From: Zygnema cylindricum
Taxonomy: Eukaryota > Streptophyta > Zygnematophyceae > Zygnematales > Zygnemataceae
Assembly (NCBI GenBank): GCA_037447655.1
Contig: JBBHKE010001485.1
Location: forward strand, 1 to 62,000
Direction: 5' to 3'
Length of the DNA: 62,000 bases
Made by a program: the position numbers and the translations under genes. The notes below the pieces were generated by a model. It searched no databases, had not been told where the DNA came from, and worked only from the letters and a program-made list of their open reading frames with translations. Every line of letters begins with the position of its first letter. The stretch's first letter is position 1. This document shows, piece by piece, positions 23,559 through 34,620 of this stretch.

Positions 23559-24705
23559 AAATAGTGCCAAGCAAATTTTGTGGTTGGGACAGCCATAGAT
23601 GCACGTTCCCAGCTTTTTACGCAAAAATAGTATGTTTTTAAAGCATAAAGATGTTGCAACTTCAGGTTGCAACATGGTTGATATGTAAACGAGAGAAGCC
23701 TGAGTCAAAAGAAGTTGGTATATGTGTGCGGTTCTCTTAGCAGGGCGGAATTGTGTCAGATAGATTTGTTCTCAGTTCCTTCCATAAAGAGGAAGATGGC
23801 TTTGAGCATTAGGCTTGTAACAGCGAGCTTTAGAAGTTGAGTTTCTTGTATGGTTTCGGCTATGAAAAGTAAGTTTTACATGCTTTTATGTTTTTGGTCT
23901 TTCCTATTTTCAAAGCTCATTACTTTGGAGCAGTAATGTTATGATGGGAATGCAGGTGTAACTTGTTTCAGACATTTCTTCTATTGACTCTTGTATAATG
24001 CAGTGGCATACGACGTCCTTCTGTACCAACCTCATCCTAGCTGAAACTCCTCATTACCTACACTAGTGTGAGTAATTAGTTTTATCCGCACTCTGACCTC
24101 GCTGGAGGCATTAAGTGTGAGCATCATTGCACATGTTTTCGCTGTTCAACACTTGTATCTATTATAAAATTTGTAACCCACACTTATATTGCAACTAAGG
24201 GTCAGTGTTCTTGTACCAATATTCATATCTTGCTGACATGATAGTCCATCACAATTGCATCATTGTGAATCCACTTGTAGAAAAATCCACTTTCATACAA
24301 ATGATGTTCTTATACCTATTTGATGTGAAAGTGCTCAGTAAAGCAGCAGCATTTGATGAAACCAACAGAATGTGTCCGAAAGCAACCTATTGTGATAGCC
24401 TACAAAGCTGTAGACATATTATATTACATCGGAAAATCTGTAGATTCCAATACATACCACTATTTCGGACATTTTTAGGGTTTTGATGCATTTATGCACC
24501 ATAAGATCGATATTGCAATGGGATTATTGTTAATATAGGGGACAGTTTTTGGTTTTTGTATCAATACATCTGCACTACACATGTTGTGAACTTTAAATTG
24601 ATCCCACCCGTAAGTGACAGAGAAATATCATGACAAAACAACAGAATAGATAGAGAACACATCAAAAACAGGGGGTGAATAGATGCACAGACAAAACAAG
24701 AATAC
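23559..24705. other. Intergenic region between convergent genes
   Basis: It should hold the 3' UTRs of the corrinoid gene (+) and INTS3 (-). It is AT-rich and low in coding signal; one short frame (24205-24486) has no recognisable content. No repeat family was recognised. Confidence 0.4.
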
Positions 24706-27700
24706 TTAATCAGAATTTAAAACCCAATCTACCTTACAAACAACAAAATTCTCAGTCTCGGACTGTTTCTGCTCAATCAACGACCGGAGAAGATCTGAAT
24801 GGCTCGCAGACCACGCCGAAAGAATAGCTGCTGGAAATTTCCCACAAGCAGAAGACATGGAAAGGACCGCCGAAAGAAGATCTGCTGACGGTTTTTGCTG
24901 TCGGAGGAGAGAGAGAATTCCGGAGAGCGCCTCCGGCCAGACAGCTGTCACACAGCCTCGGCTTACCTGTCCCACCAAAGCTATGAGAGTAGGTCCGGAC
25001 CAGCTTTGACTTTCGGCCGCCATGAGACGCCACAAGGCCTGTTGTTCCTGAGCCTGCCAGCTGGCAGATGCCTGCAATAGGTTCTCGATAGTGGCCTTCT
25101 GTGAACCAATCACTTTATATTCCCTGAGTTCAACGCATGATTCCATGGCGGCTAATTCTATTGGATCTGTCACACTGACAAGAAGACTAACCACTGCTTC
25201 CCTGCCCGTACTCAAGTGAGGAAGATATCGAAAAACGGACGGTAGAACCTGTAACAGACGATAAGCATTCCAGAGAAGACAAGTACTAAGGGCACTCTGT
25301 AACAAACTCGCTCTCTGTCCAATACCCGCTGCAGCCTCCTCCAGTTTTATCTTTGGAATCGGAGCACTATCCAGTGACTCTCCCCGTCCTGAAGAAGTAA
25401 CTTCTGTTGGAAGAGACGAGGGTTGTTCACTCCCCGAATCTTGTAGAAAGTCTTCAAATGCCTGAAATGCCTTCTTAACTGCGGCCTGTAAATCCTCTGC
25501 CCCTTTGTGCAGCCCTTTCTTTGAGGACACAACCTTTTCCTGTAAGACCTCCCCTCTACTATGACTCTCATGACGGCCATCTGCTTTCCCTTTCTCTTCC
25601 ACCTCTGACCCCGCTCCCAGCCCACCACACTCTACCCTGGCAATGATGTCACTCTCCACCCCTAAACCACGCTTTTTGCTCTCACCTACCTCTCCCACTA
25701 CTCCCTCAGACTCGAGCTCTGACTGGACACCCAAGGCGAATTCATCCAACATTCCAGACGCTATCCCCTCTCCCTCTCCCTCCACCCCCTCTGCCAGTCG
25801 AGCCACATAACATAACAGTCTCGCACTCACTGAACGGCCCTGAGCTTGCCACGTCAGCAGAATCCGGCGCAACTGAGGGTTTCTCGTCAGGACATAGAAC
25901 CGTAAGATAGTAGAAGTCGCCGAGCCCATCTCATCAGCCTCTCCCTCTCTGTTTGGCATCTGCTGGAGGGGTGCAAACAGCTGGTAGCCCTTTTTGCCCA
26001 AAATCTCTGCCAATTTCTGTGCTACAGTTGAAGGATTAAAAACTGAAGCCTCTAACACATGGACAGAATGACCATTTGGATGGTTCTCTCCCGGTGCACG
26101 AGCACGCTTTCCTCCTCCTCCTCCTTCCTCTGCCAGGCTGTCCCATGCAGCTATATATGCGAGCAAAAAATGCTCCAACGCTTCTCCTTCTCCTCCTCCT
26201 CGTCCTCTTCCCTCACCCACTGTGCCCTGTGCTGCTTCCAGGCGCTGTAGGAGAATGTGGAGGTTCGCATGAGCCTCCTCTGTCGCTGCCACACTGCGCT
26301 TACGCTTTGCCCCCCCGTCCACTCCCTCCCTCTCCTCCCTCCCTGGAACCTGGGAAGCTGCCAGCCCATCCTTTACCCTTACAGGGCCTCCTACTGCTGC
26401 TGCCTGAAACCCTTCCTTCGACCCCCCACTTGGAACACTTTCGCTTCCCTGTACTACCCTAGGCCCTGGAACCTGTGAACCTGTCCCTCCATCACCTGAC
26501 GTGGTGGGTCCTCCCGGAAGCATGGCTATGGCTCTGACAGAGTCAGGTTGAGGAGAGGAGATAGAGTGTGACAACTGTAACTCGGGATGCTTACAGTGAG
26601 AGGGGAAATAGGTGTGCAATTTGTTCCTTAGCACCTGCGCCACTAAAGGACTACTAGCCAAAGGCTCCAAAGAACGGACCACGCCTTTGCCCACGAGAAT
26701 GTCGAGGGAGGAGGAAATGCCCCTCTGAATGAGAAGTTTACGCTGAGGGTCATAATTCTCCATAAGAAGGAAGAGGAAGTCCAGTAAAGAGTTGGTCATG
26801 TCTACATACTTAGGAATGGAGTGCACCATGAGGAGGATGGCAGGCTCTATGTTCATAATGTTGTCCGTTTTAGTAACAAAAAACAGCCAATCGTAGAAGA
26901 GTGCCAGCTTGGCACTGGCTTCCACGTGGCTGCTTTTGCAGCATTTGAGAAGCCATCCTAGAACTGCCCAACGGGGAACCACATCAGATTGGAGAACATG
27001 ATTAGGGGGGTGCACGCTACAACAGACGAACCTCACCAAATCTCCCACCAGACTCTCGCTCTCGGGAGACGCGAGAAACCGAGCTGCAAACCAAGCCTGG
27101 TACCGCCTCTGATTGCCCATTCGCACATGAGTCAACATGAACCGTAACTGACTCTCCATGTCGGGAGTCACCCGAGAAGTTAAATACCGAGCCGGCGTCC
27201 GAGTAACATAGAGCTGTCCTAGGTCCGAAAATGAAGGAGTCTGAAATGCCGCAGGGTTTCCCAAAAGATCTCTCCATATCGACTCAAACTCCGGTAACGC
27301 GGCCACATCTTGAAGCAACCTCACAAGATCTCGTCCAATGACAAGACAGTCCTGGAACCTCTCTCTCAACACCTGGCAACAAAAAGCCGCCTCACTCTGC
27401 CGGAGCTCCGTGAGAGGGGGAGTCCGAGCCCCGGCGTGGTCCGGCAGCAGTCTCAGGAAAGTACAGAGTGCTGCAGTGAGAAGCGCCACACTTCCGTACA
27501 GCCACAGTCTCTGAGCCGCCAAAAGGTCCAAAAGCTGTGACGCCAGCCACACATTCCCGGGACTCAAATCCCCACCTGCAACCTGGCGCAGAAGAGCCAA
27601 ACAGAGCTGGTCCAAATCCGCTACCGCCAAAGGCACGAGCTGACGTAGCACCCATAGGAGCTGGACACGTGGACCGTCCAGAAGTTTGCACCATTTTTCC

Positions 27701-28041
27701 ATTGCCAGCCGTTGTAAGGCGACCAAACAGGCAGCATAGCCGTCACGTGTGACAGACGTCATATAGCCCATCAAGCGCGAGGCAGCCTGAGTATCCGCCG
27801 TCAAAATTCCGTACAGCAGACCGTTGACTACGTCCGCGTGCTGCTTGTCGCCTTCCTCCACTCGCTCCTGCAGCCACGTGTGCACACGAGCCTCGCCCTG
27901 ATCCAATCCTGCCTGCAGTCGCCCTGCACACCCTGCCAGCTGGCGCTCGAACTCGTCAGCTGCGTCGTACGGTCCACGTGCGAGGAGACGTGGCAAGCTC
28001 TCCGGCCCCGCAGCGAGTGCGGGCACGGCGGCCAGAGGCAT
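24706..28041 (-). CDS. INTS3: Integrator complex subunit 3 (INTS3)
   Basis: INTS3 is a helical-repeat scaffold of the nuclear Integrator complex, which cleaves nascent snRNA and other Pol II transcripts; in animals it also bridges to the SOSS single-stranded-DNA-binding complex. The frame is a single uninterrupted exon. I place the start at 28041 (MPLAAVPALAAGPESLPRLL), giving 1111 residues; the open frame extends 46 codons further upstream to an ATG at 28179, but that extension looks non-conserved. Family-like segments are VNGLLYGILTADTQAASRLM, LLWVLRQLVPLAVADL, VRFVCCSVHPPNHVLQSD, RWAVLGWLLKCCKS and ALFYDWLFF...NIEPAILLMVHSIPKY. Around residues 540-900 there is a poorly conserved, Gly/Glu/Ser-rich stretch typical of the disordered part. 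C-terminal helices resume near LQSALSTCLLWNAYRLLQ. An intronless copy stands out among intron-rich neighbours. Confidence 0.85.
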   Translation of the reverse strand: MPLAAVPALAAGPESLPRLLARGPYDAADEFERQLAGCAGRLQAGLDQGEARVHTWLQERVEEGDKQHADVVNGLLYGILTADTQAASRLMGYMTSVTRDGYAACLVALQRLAMEKWCKLLDGPRVQLLWVLRQLVPLAVADLDQLCLALLRQVAGGDLSPGNVWLASQLLDLLAAQRLWLYGSVALLTAALCTFLRLLPDHAGARTPPLTELRQSEAAFCCQVLRERFQDCLVIGRDLVRLLQDVAALPEFESIWRDLLGNPAAFQTPSFSDLGQLYVTRTPARYLTSRVTPDMESQLRFMLTHVRMGNQRRYQAWFAARFLASPESESLVGDLVRFVCCSVHPPNHVLQSDVVPRWAVLGWLLKCCKSSHVEASAKLALFYDWLFFVTKTDNIMNIEPAILLMVHSIPKYVDMTNSLLDFLFLLMENYDPQRKLLIQRGISSSLDILVGKGVVRSLEPLASSPLVAQVLRNKLHTYFPSHCKHPELQLSHSISSPQPDSVRAIAMLPGGPTTSGDGGTGSQVPGPRVVQGSESVPSGGSKEGFQAAAVGGPVRVKDGLAASQVPGREEREGVDGGAKRKRSVAATEEAHANLHILLQRLEAAQGTVGEGRGRGGGEGEALEHFLLAYIAAWDSLAEEGGGGGKRARAPGENHPNGHSVHVLEASVFNPSTVAQKLAEILGKKGYQLFAPLQQMPNREGEADEMGSATSTILRFYVLTRNPQLRRILLTWQAQGRSVSARLLCYVARLAEGVEGEGEGIASGMLDEFALGVQSELESEGVVGEVGESKKRGLGVESDIIARVECGGLGAGSEVEEKGKADGRHESHSRGEVLQEKVVSSKKGLHKGAEDLQAAVKKAFQAFEDFLQDSGSEQPSSLPTEVTSSGRGESLDSAPIPKIKLEEAAAGIGQRASLLQSALSTCLLWNAYRLLQVLPSVFRYLPHLSTGREAVVSLLVSVTDPIELAAMESCVELREYKVIGSQKATIENLLQASASWQAQEQQALWRLMAAESQSWSGPTLIALVGQVSRGCVTAVWPEALSGILSLLRQQKPSADLLSAVLSMSSACGKFPAAILSAWSASHSDLLRSLIEQKQSETENFVVCKVDWVLNSD

Positions 28042-28364
28042 GGCGCGCCCGGCATCGGGCAAGGCAGAGGTGCCGCTGGAGCCCTCGCGCCGACCCGAAG
28101 GAAATGTGAAAGAAATTCTAGTCCAATGCGCGAACTTATAGGCGCTCACGCAACAGCGAAACGGCGAACTGGCGAACATAGAGACGCGTCAAGGATGCAT
28201 AATAATGGGAATCGATGATTTGGTATTTGCGGTTTCGCATGGTGCTGTTTTTGTGTGTTTCTTATTCTTGGAGGCGGAAAGGTCACAGGGTACAGTACCG
28301 GAGCTGTTTCGTACATATAAGTACATTTTCCGTATGGTTCGTGTAAGTATCGTATGCGTGCAAC

Positions 28365-28824
28365 CATAGTTCAAAAGTAGGCTTTTCTATTGTAGGCCTT
28401 TTGTCGGCGCCTTTATCGTAAGCTGTGTTATTTTCATGTGATCTTCTTAAATCACTAATTTGATCAGCGACCGTCCGATCGTCCAAATCTGACGATAATC
28501 TTATCGCAAGTTGTGTTATGGGCTTTTCATGTGATCGTCTTAGATCGCTACTTTTATCAGCGACCGTCCGATCGTCTGAATCTGACGGTTTTATTAAAAA
28601 GTCGCTCAAAACTCACAGAAAAAGATTTTTTTGTCCGAATTTTTTTTCAAATTTAGACATGACGCTTAATTCTCTATCGATCCATGTGCAACTCAACCGT
28701 GTTACTATTTTATTTCATTTTGTTGCCAATACAATATGGGTCTTAAGGGTATATTGTATTTTTCATTTTTTTGCGTACAATAGGCATATTGTATGGGTGT
28801 ACTTTCACCTACTTTTGAACTATG
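28365..28824. mobile_element. Family E element (E1) in the INTS3/RbfA divergent promoter
   Basis: 460 bp with inverted ends CATAGTTCAAAAGTAGG and CCTACTTTTGAACTATG. Flanking 8-mers CGTGCAAC (left) and TGTGCAAC (right) differ at one base, so an 8-bp target duplication is likely (hAT-like). The interior contains a direct repeat of the CTTTTATCAGCGACCGTCC type. It lies between the two divergent start codons. Confidence 0.8.
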
Positions 28825-29035
28825 TGTGCAACGTATTAAAACTTGATAATGGCGAATGGACTGTACTTTTTAACGGTACAGTACTGTACTGTGATGTTCA
28901 TTATAGTACAGTATTATACTGTACTATCGTGAAAAAAGATTTCCCATGCGTGAGGCTTTGTACTCTCGCGGAACGTCGAAACAAAGTTGACTGCCGGCGA
29001 CCTTGGTACCGGATTTCTGATTTTTAACTGAACTC

Positions 29036-29100
29036 TCTTCTCTCTTCTCCCATCTTTCTCTCCTCTCCCCTCCCATCTTTCTCTCCTCTCCCCTCCCACT
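29036..29100 (+). promoter_or_regulatory. Pyrimidine-rich leader with a 23-bp direct repeat upstream of RbfA
   Basis: The strand just before the RbfA ATG is a CT-rich tract in which CATCTTTCTCTCCTCTCCCC occurs twice, 23 bp apart (29051 and 29074). CT-rich leaders are common near plant transcription starts. A regulatory role is inferred only from position. Confidence 0.35.
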
Positions 29101-29141
29101 TCCGCTATTCAAATTCACGAAGAATTAGTAAGGGTTATATA

Positions 29142-30604
29142 ATGGTTGTCGTGGCTACACCAGCCCTTCTATCCGTAGGAAACCTGCAAACTCTTGCCAA
29201 AAATTCTCTTTCAACACTTCATAATAGTCAAGAGCCACGGCTCTCCTCCGAGCGTTGTAGCCTTTGTGGTACAGACATCCAGTTACCAACAGGAGCTTCA
29301 TTATGGACAGGTTTACCTCTAAGTAACGCAGTAAATATGGATAGTTTCATTATTAGTAGAAGGAGAAAGGGAAATAACTTATTTGAAATAGTATCTATGG
29401 CTCATCCTCGAAGAGTGCAGATGGTGGCTCAGCAGATAAGAAGGGAGCTCAGTGAGATGCTCATACATGACAAGGTTCTTCAGCAAGCAGTGATTCCGGA
29501 AAAGTCGGTCGGCTCGGATCTCTATCTCTCCTGTGTGGCGTCGATCAGCGATGTGGAGATGTCGGGGGACTTGCAGGTATGGTTTGTCTATGGTTTTCGA
29601 GTTTAGGTTCAGGGTTTCTAGCGTGTTAAGATTTCTAAGGTTTCGGAGATTTTCGGGGTTTGTCGGGGTTTAGTTAGAGTGTAAGGTTTGGGTTCAGGGT
29701 TCAACTCTCGGTAGTAGACTGCCAATTGCTATTAACGCTAAACATTTTTGGGCAGTCATAGTAATTTTTTTAGTCTTGCGTATCGTATAAAAATGACAAC
29801 GATATAATCTGATGCGGAAACCGTACAACAACTGAATATCAAGAGGGACCGATATAGGCTAAAAACAAAATGTACATTACAGGTTTTTTTTCTCTGTATT
29901 TTTTTTCCAACAGCTTCACGCGGAGCAAGTTCGTCATGCTTAGTTCTATCTTTAGCCTCTCTTTTGAAATTTCTCTAGGGTATTTCATTGCGTTTAGAGT
30001 CTTTCGGGGGTTTTTTAGGGAATTTTAGGGTTTTGTAAGTTAATTCAAGGATTATTTAGGCAACTTAAGGGTTTTTGATGTGTTCTAGCTGTCTGGCAAT
30101 AACTTTAGCAATCCATTACTTTTCGGTAGGAAGAAATTTTGTCTTTACTTGTCATTCCTAACAGCCCTAGGTAATGAGGGGTTCTATAAATTTAAACTGA
30201 CCTGAAATAACAGTCGAGAAAAACCGTCAACTCCAAATTCTGGCGGTTTTGCTCGAACTGGTAGTACGAGTAAAACTGGGACCTTTGCTGGTTCCAAAAA
30301 CGGAAACCAATGGTTCCGGTTAAATACACAATACTAACTTTTTCTCATCAAGTAGTTTTCTGGTATGCAATCGTGGCATAGCGGTTGAAGGAAAAACTGT
30401 TACCTTTTGATTGCTCCCCCCCCTCTGAAGAGAAATATCCAATGGTTGACTATAAAGTTGAAGAAGTTTGAGCGCCCGAAAAATGTCTAGGACTAATATC
30501 GATTTGCAGTGTGGTTCTGAGGTGGTATGCTTAAATTTATGATACCGAGGGTCGGTTAAAATTCTGCATGTTTCTTTACAGTGAATGTGAGTCTGACTGC
30601 CACC

Positions 30605-30645
<41 letters not shown>

Positions 30646-32294
30646 TTTACCGCAACTCTCTCTCTCTCTCTCTCTCATTCCTCCAACCACCACTCTCCCC
30701 CATTCTCTCCCTCTCCTCGTACCGCCACTCTCTCTTTAGCACATTATGCACCAGAAGCTGGAATCACGGAAGCATCCGCATTTTGAGGTTTCTTTAACTC
30801 TAGCCTTCTTCATAATAACTTTGGAAGGAATAAATAATTTGCTCATTGAAACACCGCCCATCGTTATTAGACATAGCGTCAACACTTTTTAGAATTAACT
30901 ACACTAAATGATGTTCTGCCACACGGCTCATTGTGGGCCAGTTAAGTAAATACTGTTAATAATGTTAAATTATGATTTTGGTCAAAAGTACGCACACACG
31001 AACTAGAGTGTTTAATGAATGAGGATGTGTGCTGCTAGAGCTTATATACTGTCCCTCACTTCGTCAGGTGTTAACATTGACTCTTGAGCCTCGGTTTCGA
31101 TCAGGTGGCAAAAGTATATGTTTCGGTTGTTGGAGACGACCAGGGAAAGCAGGTCGCTTTGGCGGGTCTAAAAGCAAAGCAAGGTTATGTGCGATCAGGC
31201 CTAGGAAAAAGGATGCGCCTTCGTGTAATACCAGAAGTACGATTTATTCACGACGATGCGCTTGAAAGGGGCAGTAAAGTAAGTTTTTTGTTTGAGAGTG
31301 TGAAGAGCTGTCAAATTCTGCAGTACTTTAGGTCTTTTGTAGTTTATACCGTATGCTTTGCTTGCATCACATTGCAAATACCGGTTGATTGTAATGGCAG
31401 TAATCTTGCTCTCCGTTGTCGTCGGTAAGCCACTGGAAGTCGCTCGGTTGGTTAGTCTTGTTGTTTTGTTTTCCTTTATTGTGGAAATTATAAGTCGATC
31501 GGTTGGTTAGTCTTGTTGTTTTGTTTTCCTTTATTGTGGAAATTATAAGTGTAGCTTTTTTAATCGATTAGCACCATGACTCTCATTAGACAACAGTAAT
31601 ATGATCGTCATTTGAGATGTTGTGCGGTTTCAAGTTTCAAACTTCGGGAAACAATTTAATTTGTTTTATGTTTCCATATCATTTAGTTAACTTGTTTTTG
31701 CTTACAAATTTACGTGGTATTAGGAGAAAAGAAATAGTGTATTGACGACATCGGTATATTTCAGATTTTTTTTTATTTTAGTGTTGATTGTTGATGTATT
31801 GTGTCCTTTAGAGCTTGTTATACTTTGGCTGCATAAGTTTCCCATAACATACCCTTAGGATGTGTATGGAAAGTTATTACGTCCTCTTCTTGCTATTCCT
31901 TATATGTATTTTTGAACTGTTCGACCAACATCCCTCCTTGGCCACCATTTTCAAAACATGTGTGATCATGTTTCCTTACATTTTCTTTATGTTTTTGGTT
32001 CATTAGGTCTTGGCCATGCTGGGGAAACTTAAAGACGAGAGGGAAAAAAGAGAAGCTGGTGAAGTTGTTTTGCATAACGTGGACATCGATGACTCCGACT
32101 TAGATGAACCTCTAACTAGCGAAGTTGTTAAGGGGAGGAGAGGGGGACGAAAGGCAAAGAGTGAAAAAAATGTAGTGGTAAAGCCGAAGGTAGCACCAAA
32201 ATTTGTTGTGAAAGATGAGGAGAGCGAAGATAGTGATCAAGATGGAGATGGGCCGGAGTATGGTGAAGGTGAAAACATCATATTTATTAACTGA
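29142..32294 (+). CDS. rbfA: Ribosome-binding factor A, plastid type
   Basis: RbfA is a small KH-fold protein that binds the immature small ribosomal subunit during 16S rRNA processing; plant nuclear copies serve the chloroplast. Exons 29142-29576, 31105-31278, 32007-32294 are all phase 0 and give 298 residues. The first about 85 residues are Ser/Thr-rich and look like a transit peptide (MVVVATPALLSVGNLQTLAK). The RbfA core follows: PRRVQMVAQQIRRELSEML, then LYLSCVASISDVEMSGDLQ, VAKVYVSVVGDDQGKQ and LGKRMRLRVIPEVRFIHDD. The C-terminus is a plant-like acidic/basic tail (DIDDSDLDEP, KDEESEDSDQDGDG). Intron 1 is 1.5 kb and carries a 38-C run; intron 2 carries a 55-bp tandem duplication. It is divergently arranged with INTS3, with a MITE between them. 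Confidence 0.85.
30608..30645 (+). repeat. Poly(C) run of 38 nt followed by a CT microsatellite
   Basis: 38 consecutive C residues within RbfA intron 1, followed after a short gap by a run of CT dinucleotides (about 30657-30676). The complementary strand is a 38-G tract able to form G-quadruplexes. The exact length may be affected by sequencing. Confidence 0.85.
31441..31550 (+). repeat. 55-bp tandem duplication in RbfA intron 2
   Basis: Two adjacent 55-bp units, starting CGCTCGGTTGGTTAG (31441) and CGATCGGTTGGTTAG (31496), differ at only one base by eye. That near-identity marks a recent duplication or an assembly artefact. Confidence 0.8.
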
Positions 32295-33732
32295 TGGAAG
32301 ATTGTTTAGCCATCATTATGGCATATGAATGTTCTTCGGTTTTCGGCGATATCTTGTGTTATCGCGGTTTTAGTTGCATAGTTTCGCATCTAACTGCAAT
32401 GTAAAAAGCACTACAGCATTAATTATCGTGTACTGTTGGGATTTGGTTGTTTTATGATCGAATGTAGACATTAGGTTAACGTGGTAGTCCATATTGCTCG
32501 TATGTTATTGTTAGTGTTTTTATTGTGTACTATTTAAAATCTGTCAAAATTAGCCATATCAACCCGTCATATAATCATGGGCCACTGGTAACCTGAGTAG
32601 TCACAGCATCGGAAGATGTGTGTACAAAACCACAGGATTATTCTCGGTGTTCCACTGTCAATTTACTGTTTTTTTGTTGTTGCTGTGGTAAAAGCATTTT
32701 TAGTGAGTTGCATGCTGATTGGCTTACTTGAAAAAAAAAAACCATAGACATTGTAGACTTTAACCAGGACAACAGAAAATAATACAAAGTTCTTTGTGAA
32801 CACACAACAATGAAATGTGCATGCCTCAAATTTCTGCCAAACGCACCACTCTATGTTCTTGATATACATCACTTTACAATGTTCTGGGTTTCAGAATGCA
32901 AGAAGGACAGGCAGAACAGTCTAGGTTCTTTACATGTCTCGCCTGTGGGGTGGTGCAGGTGGTGAAATGCGACGTAATTGGGTATCCATTTAAGGTTTAT
33001 ATGTTTAGGGTTTTTTACTATTTGTTTTTTTTTTAAATAATAGTATTAAAAAACGAAAAACAAATAATAAAAACCTTAAACATAGGGCCGTTTGCCAAAA
33101 ACGAAAAACGAAATGGGAGGGGCTGTGACGTAGACCCCTTCACCGTGCATCCGTAGGCAAAAAATTGTAAGGTTCAATACAGTACATGATTTACAGAACA
33201 ACACTATACAGTATAGTGCAATACAGTATAGGTCAGGACAGTGATTAAGAGCTTTATTAAGAAAGCACCATAGCAAAAGTTCCTGGGAATAAAGGAAACG
33301 AACAGCTAGAGAGAAACTTAAAAACAGAAAACAGGGGGAAGCCAATCCTAAGTGGAAAAAGGGAGAGAAGCAAAATTACTTGAAAGGAACACACACACAA
33401 AAAAAAGGGCAAACTTAACAAAATACACGGAAAGGGGCAACAACAGCAAATGTACAACACTAAAAACAAAAAGTACAACATTTTCGCGCGAGTGCAGGCG
33501 TCACGAATGTCGAAACGGCCGTGTGCAGGGACTGAAGCCTGCAGAAGCTCCCAAGGCGCTGCACTACGGCGTCGCCTACCCAGCCCATGTACGGCCATAC
33601 TAATTAAATACGATAAAATATTGATTAGCTGCATAAAAAAAAGCTACAAACTGCCACGCTATTGTAGTTGAACTGCATCGCAGATAATTAGCGTGCGACG
33701 TGACAAAAAAAGACGTATGATATTATTTCAGA
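32295..33732. other. Non-genic stretch downstream of RbfA
   Basis: 3' UTR and intergenic DNA. 33001-33080 contains an AT-rich inverted repeat. 33480-33600 is locally GC-richer and lies in a minus-strand open frame (33257-33634) with no recognisable domain. The ACAGTA-rich patch near 33180-33235 resembles patches at 13380 and 28860. Confidence 0.35.
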
Positions 33733-34095
33733 CCATAGTTCAAAAGTAGGTGAAAGTAGGCCCATACAATATGCCTATTGTACGCAAAACATACAATATG
33801 ACCTTAAGACCTATATTGTATTGGTCGCAAAATGAAAAAAAATAGTTGGAGGGTTGAGTTGCACATCGATCGATAGAGAATTAAACGTCGTCTAAATTTT
33901 GAAAAACATTCGGACAAAAAATTATTTTTTTGTGAGTTTTTGGTAATTTTTTATTTAAACCGTCAGATTTGGGCGATCGGACGGTCGCTGATCAAAATAG
34001 TGATCTAAGAAGATCACATCAAAAGCCCATAACACAACTTACGATAAAGGCGCCTACAAAAGGCCTACAATAGAAACGCCTACTTTTGAACTTTG
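33733..34095. mobile_element. Family E element (E2)
   Basis: 363 bp, ends CATAGTTCAAAAGTAGG and CCTACTTTTGAACTTTG. The flanking 8-mers are TTTCAGAC (left) and TTTCAGAG (right), a near-perfect target duplication. The interior matches E1 and E3, including the GATCGGACGGTCGC block. Confidence 0.8.
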
Positions 34096-34117
34096 TTTCA
34101 GAGTTCAGACTTCAGAC

Positions 34118-34397
34118 CATAGTTCAAAAGTAGGTGAAAGTAGGCCCATACAATATGCCTATTGTATGCAAAACATACAATATGACCTTAAGACCCATAT
34201 TGTATTTGGACCTATTCGGACCAATTAACACATTCGGACCAGACCAAAAAAATTATTTACACCGTCAGATTCGGAAGATAGGACGGCCGCCGATCAAATT
34301 AGTGATCTAAGAAGATCACATAAAAAGCCCATAACACAACTTACGATATAGGCGCCGACCAAAGGCCTACCATAAAAACGCCTACTTTTGAACTATG
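34118..34397. mobile_element. Family E element (E3), tandem to E2
   Basis: 280 bp, ends CATAGTTCAAAAGTAGG and CCTACTTTTGAACTATG. The flanks are CTTCAGAC (left) and TTTCAGAC (right). It sits 22 bp from E2 in the same TTTCAGAC-type target, in the same orientation. Confidence 0.8.
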
Positions 34398-34620
34398 TTT
34401 CAGACCAAGTCATTCTTTCAGTGCGACTCGACGTAGCTTTTCGTGTGCTCTGCATCACGGCACAAAGTCAATCGTGATTGGTGAAACCGCTTCTATTCCG
34501 CGCATTTTTGAGACGCGATCGGGGCCGTCGGAAACTGCCGTGCCTATCTTTTAAGTGTTCACGTAGTTAAGATCTTTTATTGGCGTAAAGAACTGATGCT
34601 AGACCGTATATCGCTATTGC

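Noticed and set aside
33257-33634. A 125-residue minus-strand protein
   Set aside because: Half of it is a hydrophobic low-complexity shadow of an AC-rich stretch, with no domain, start context or exon partner.
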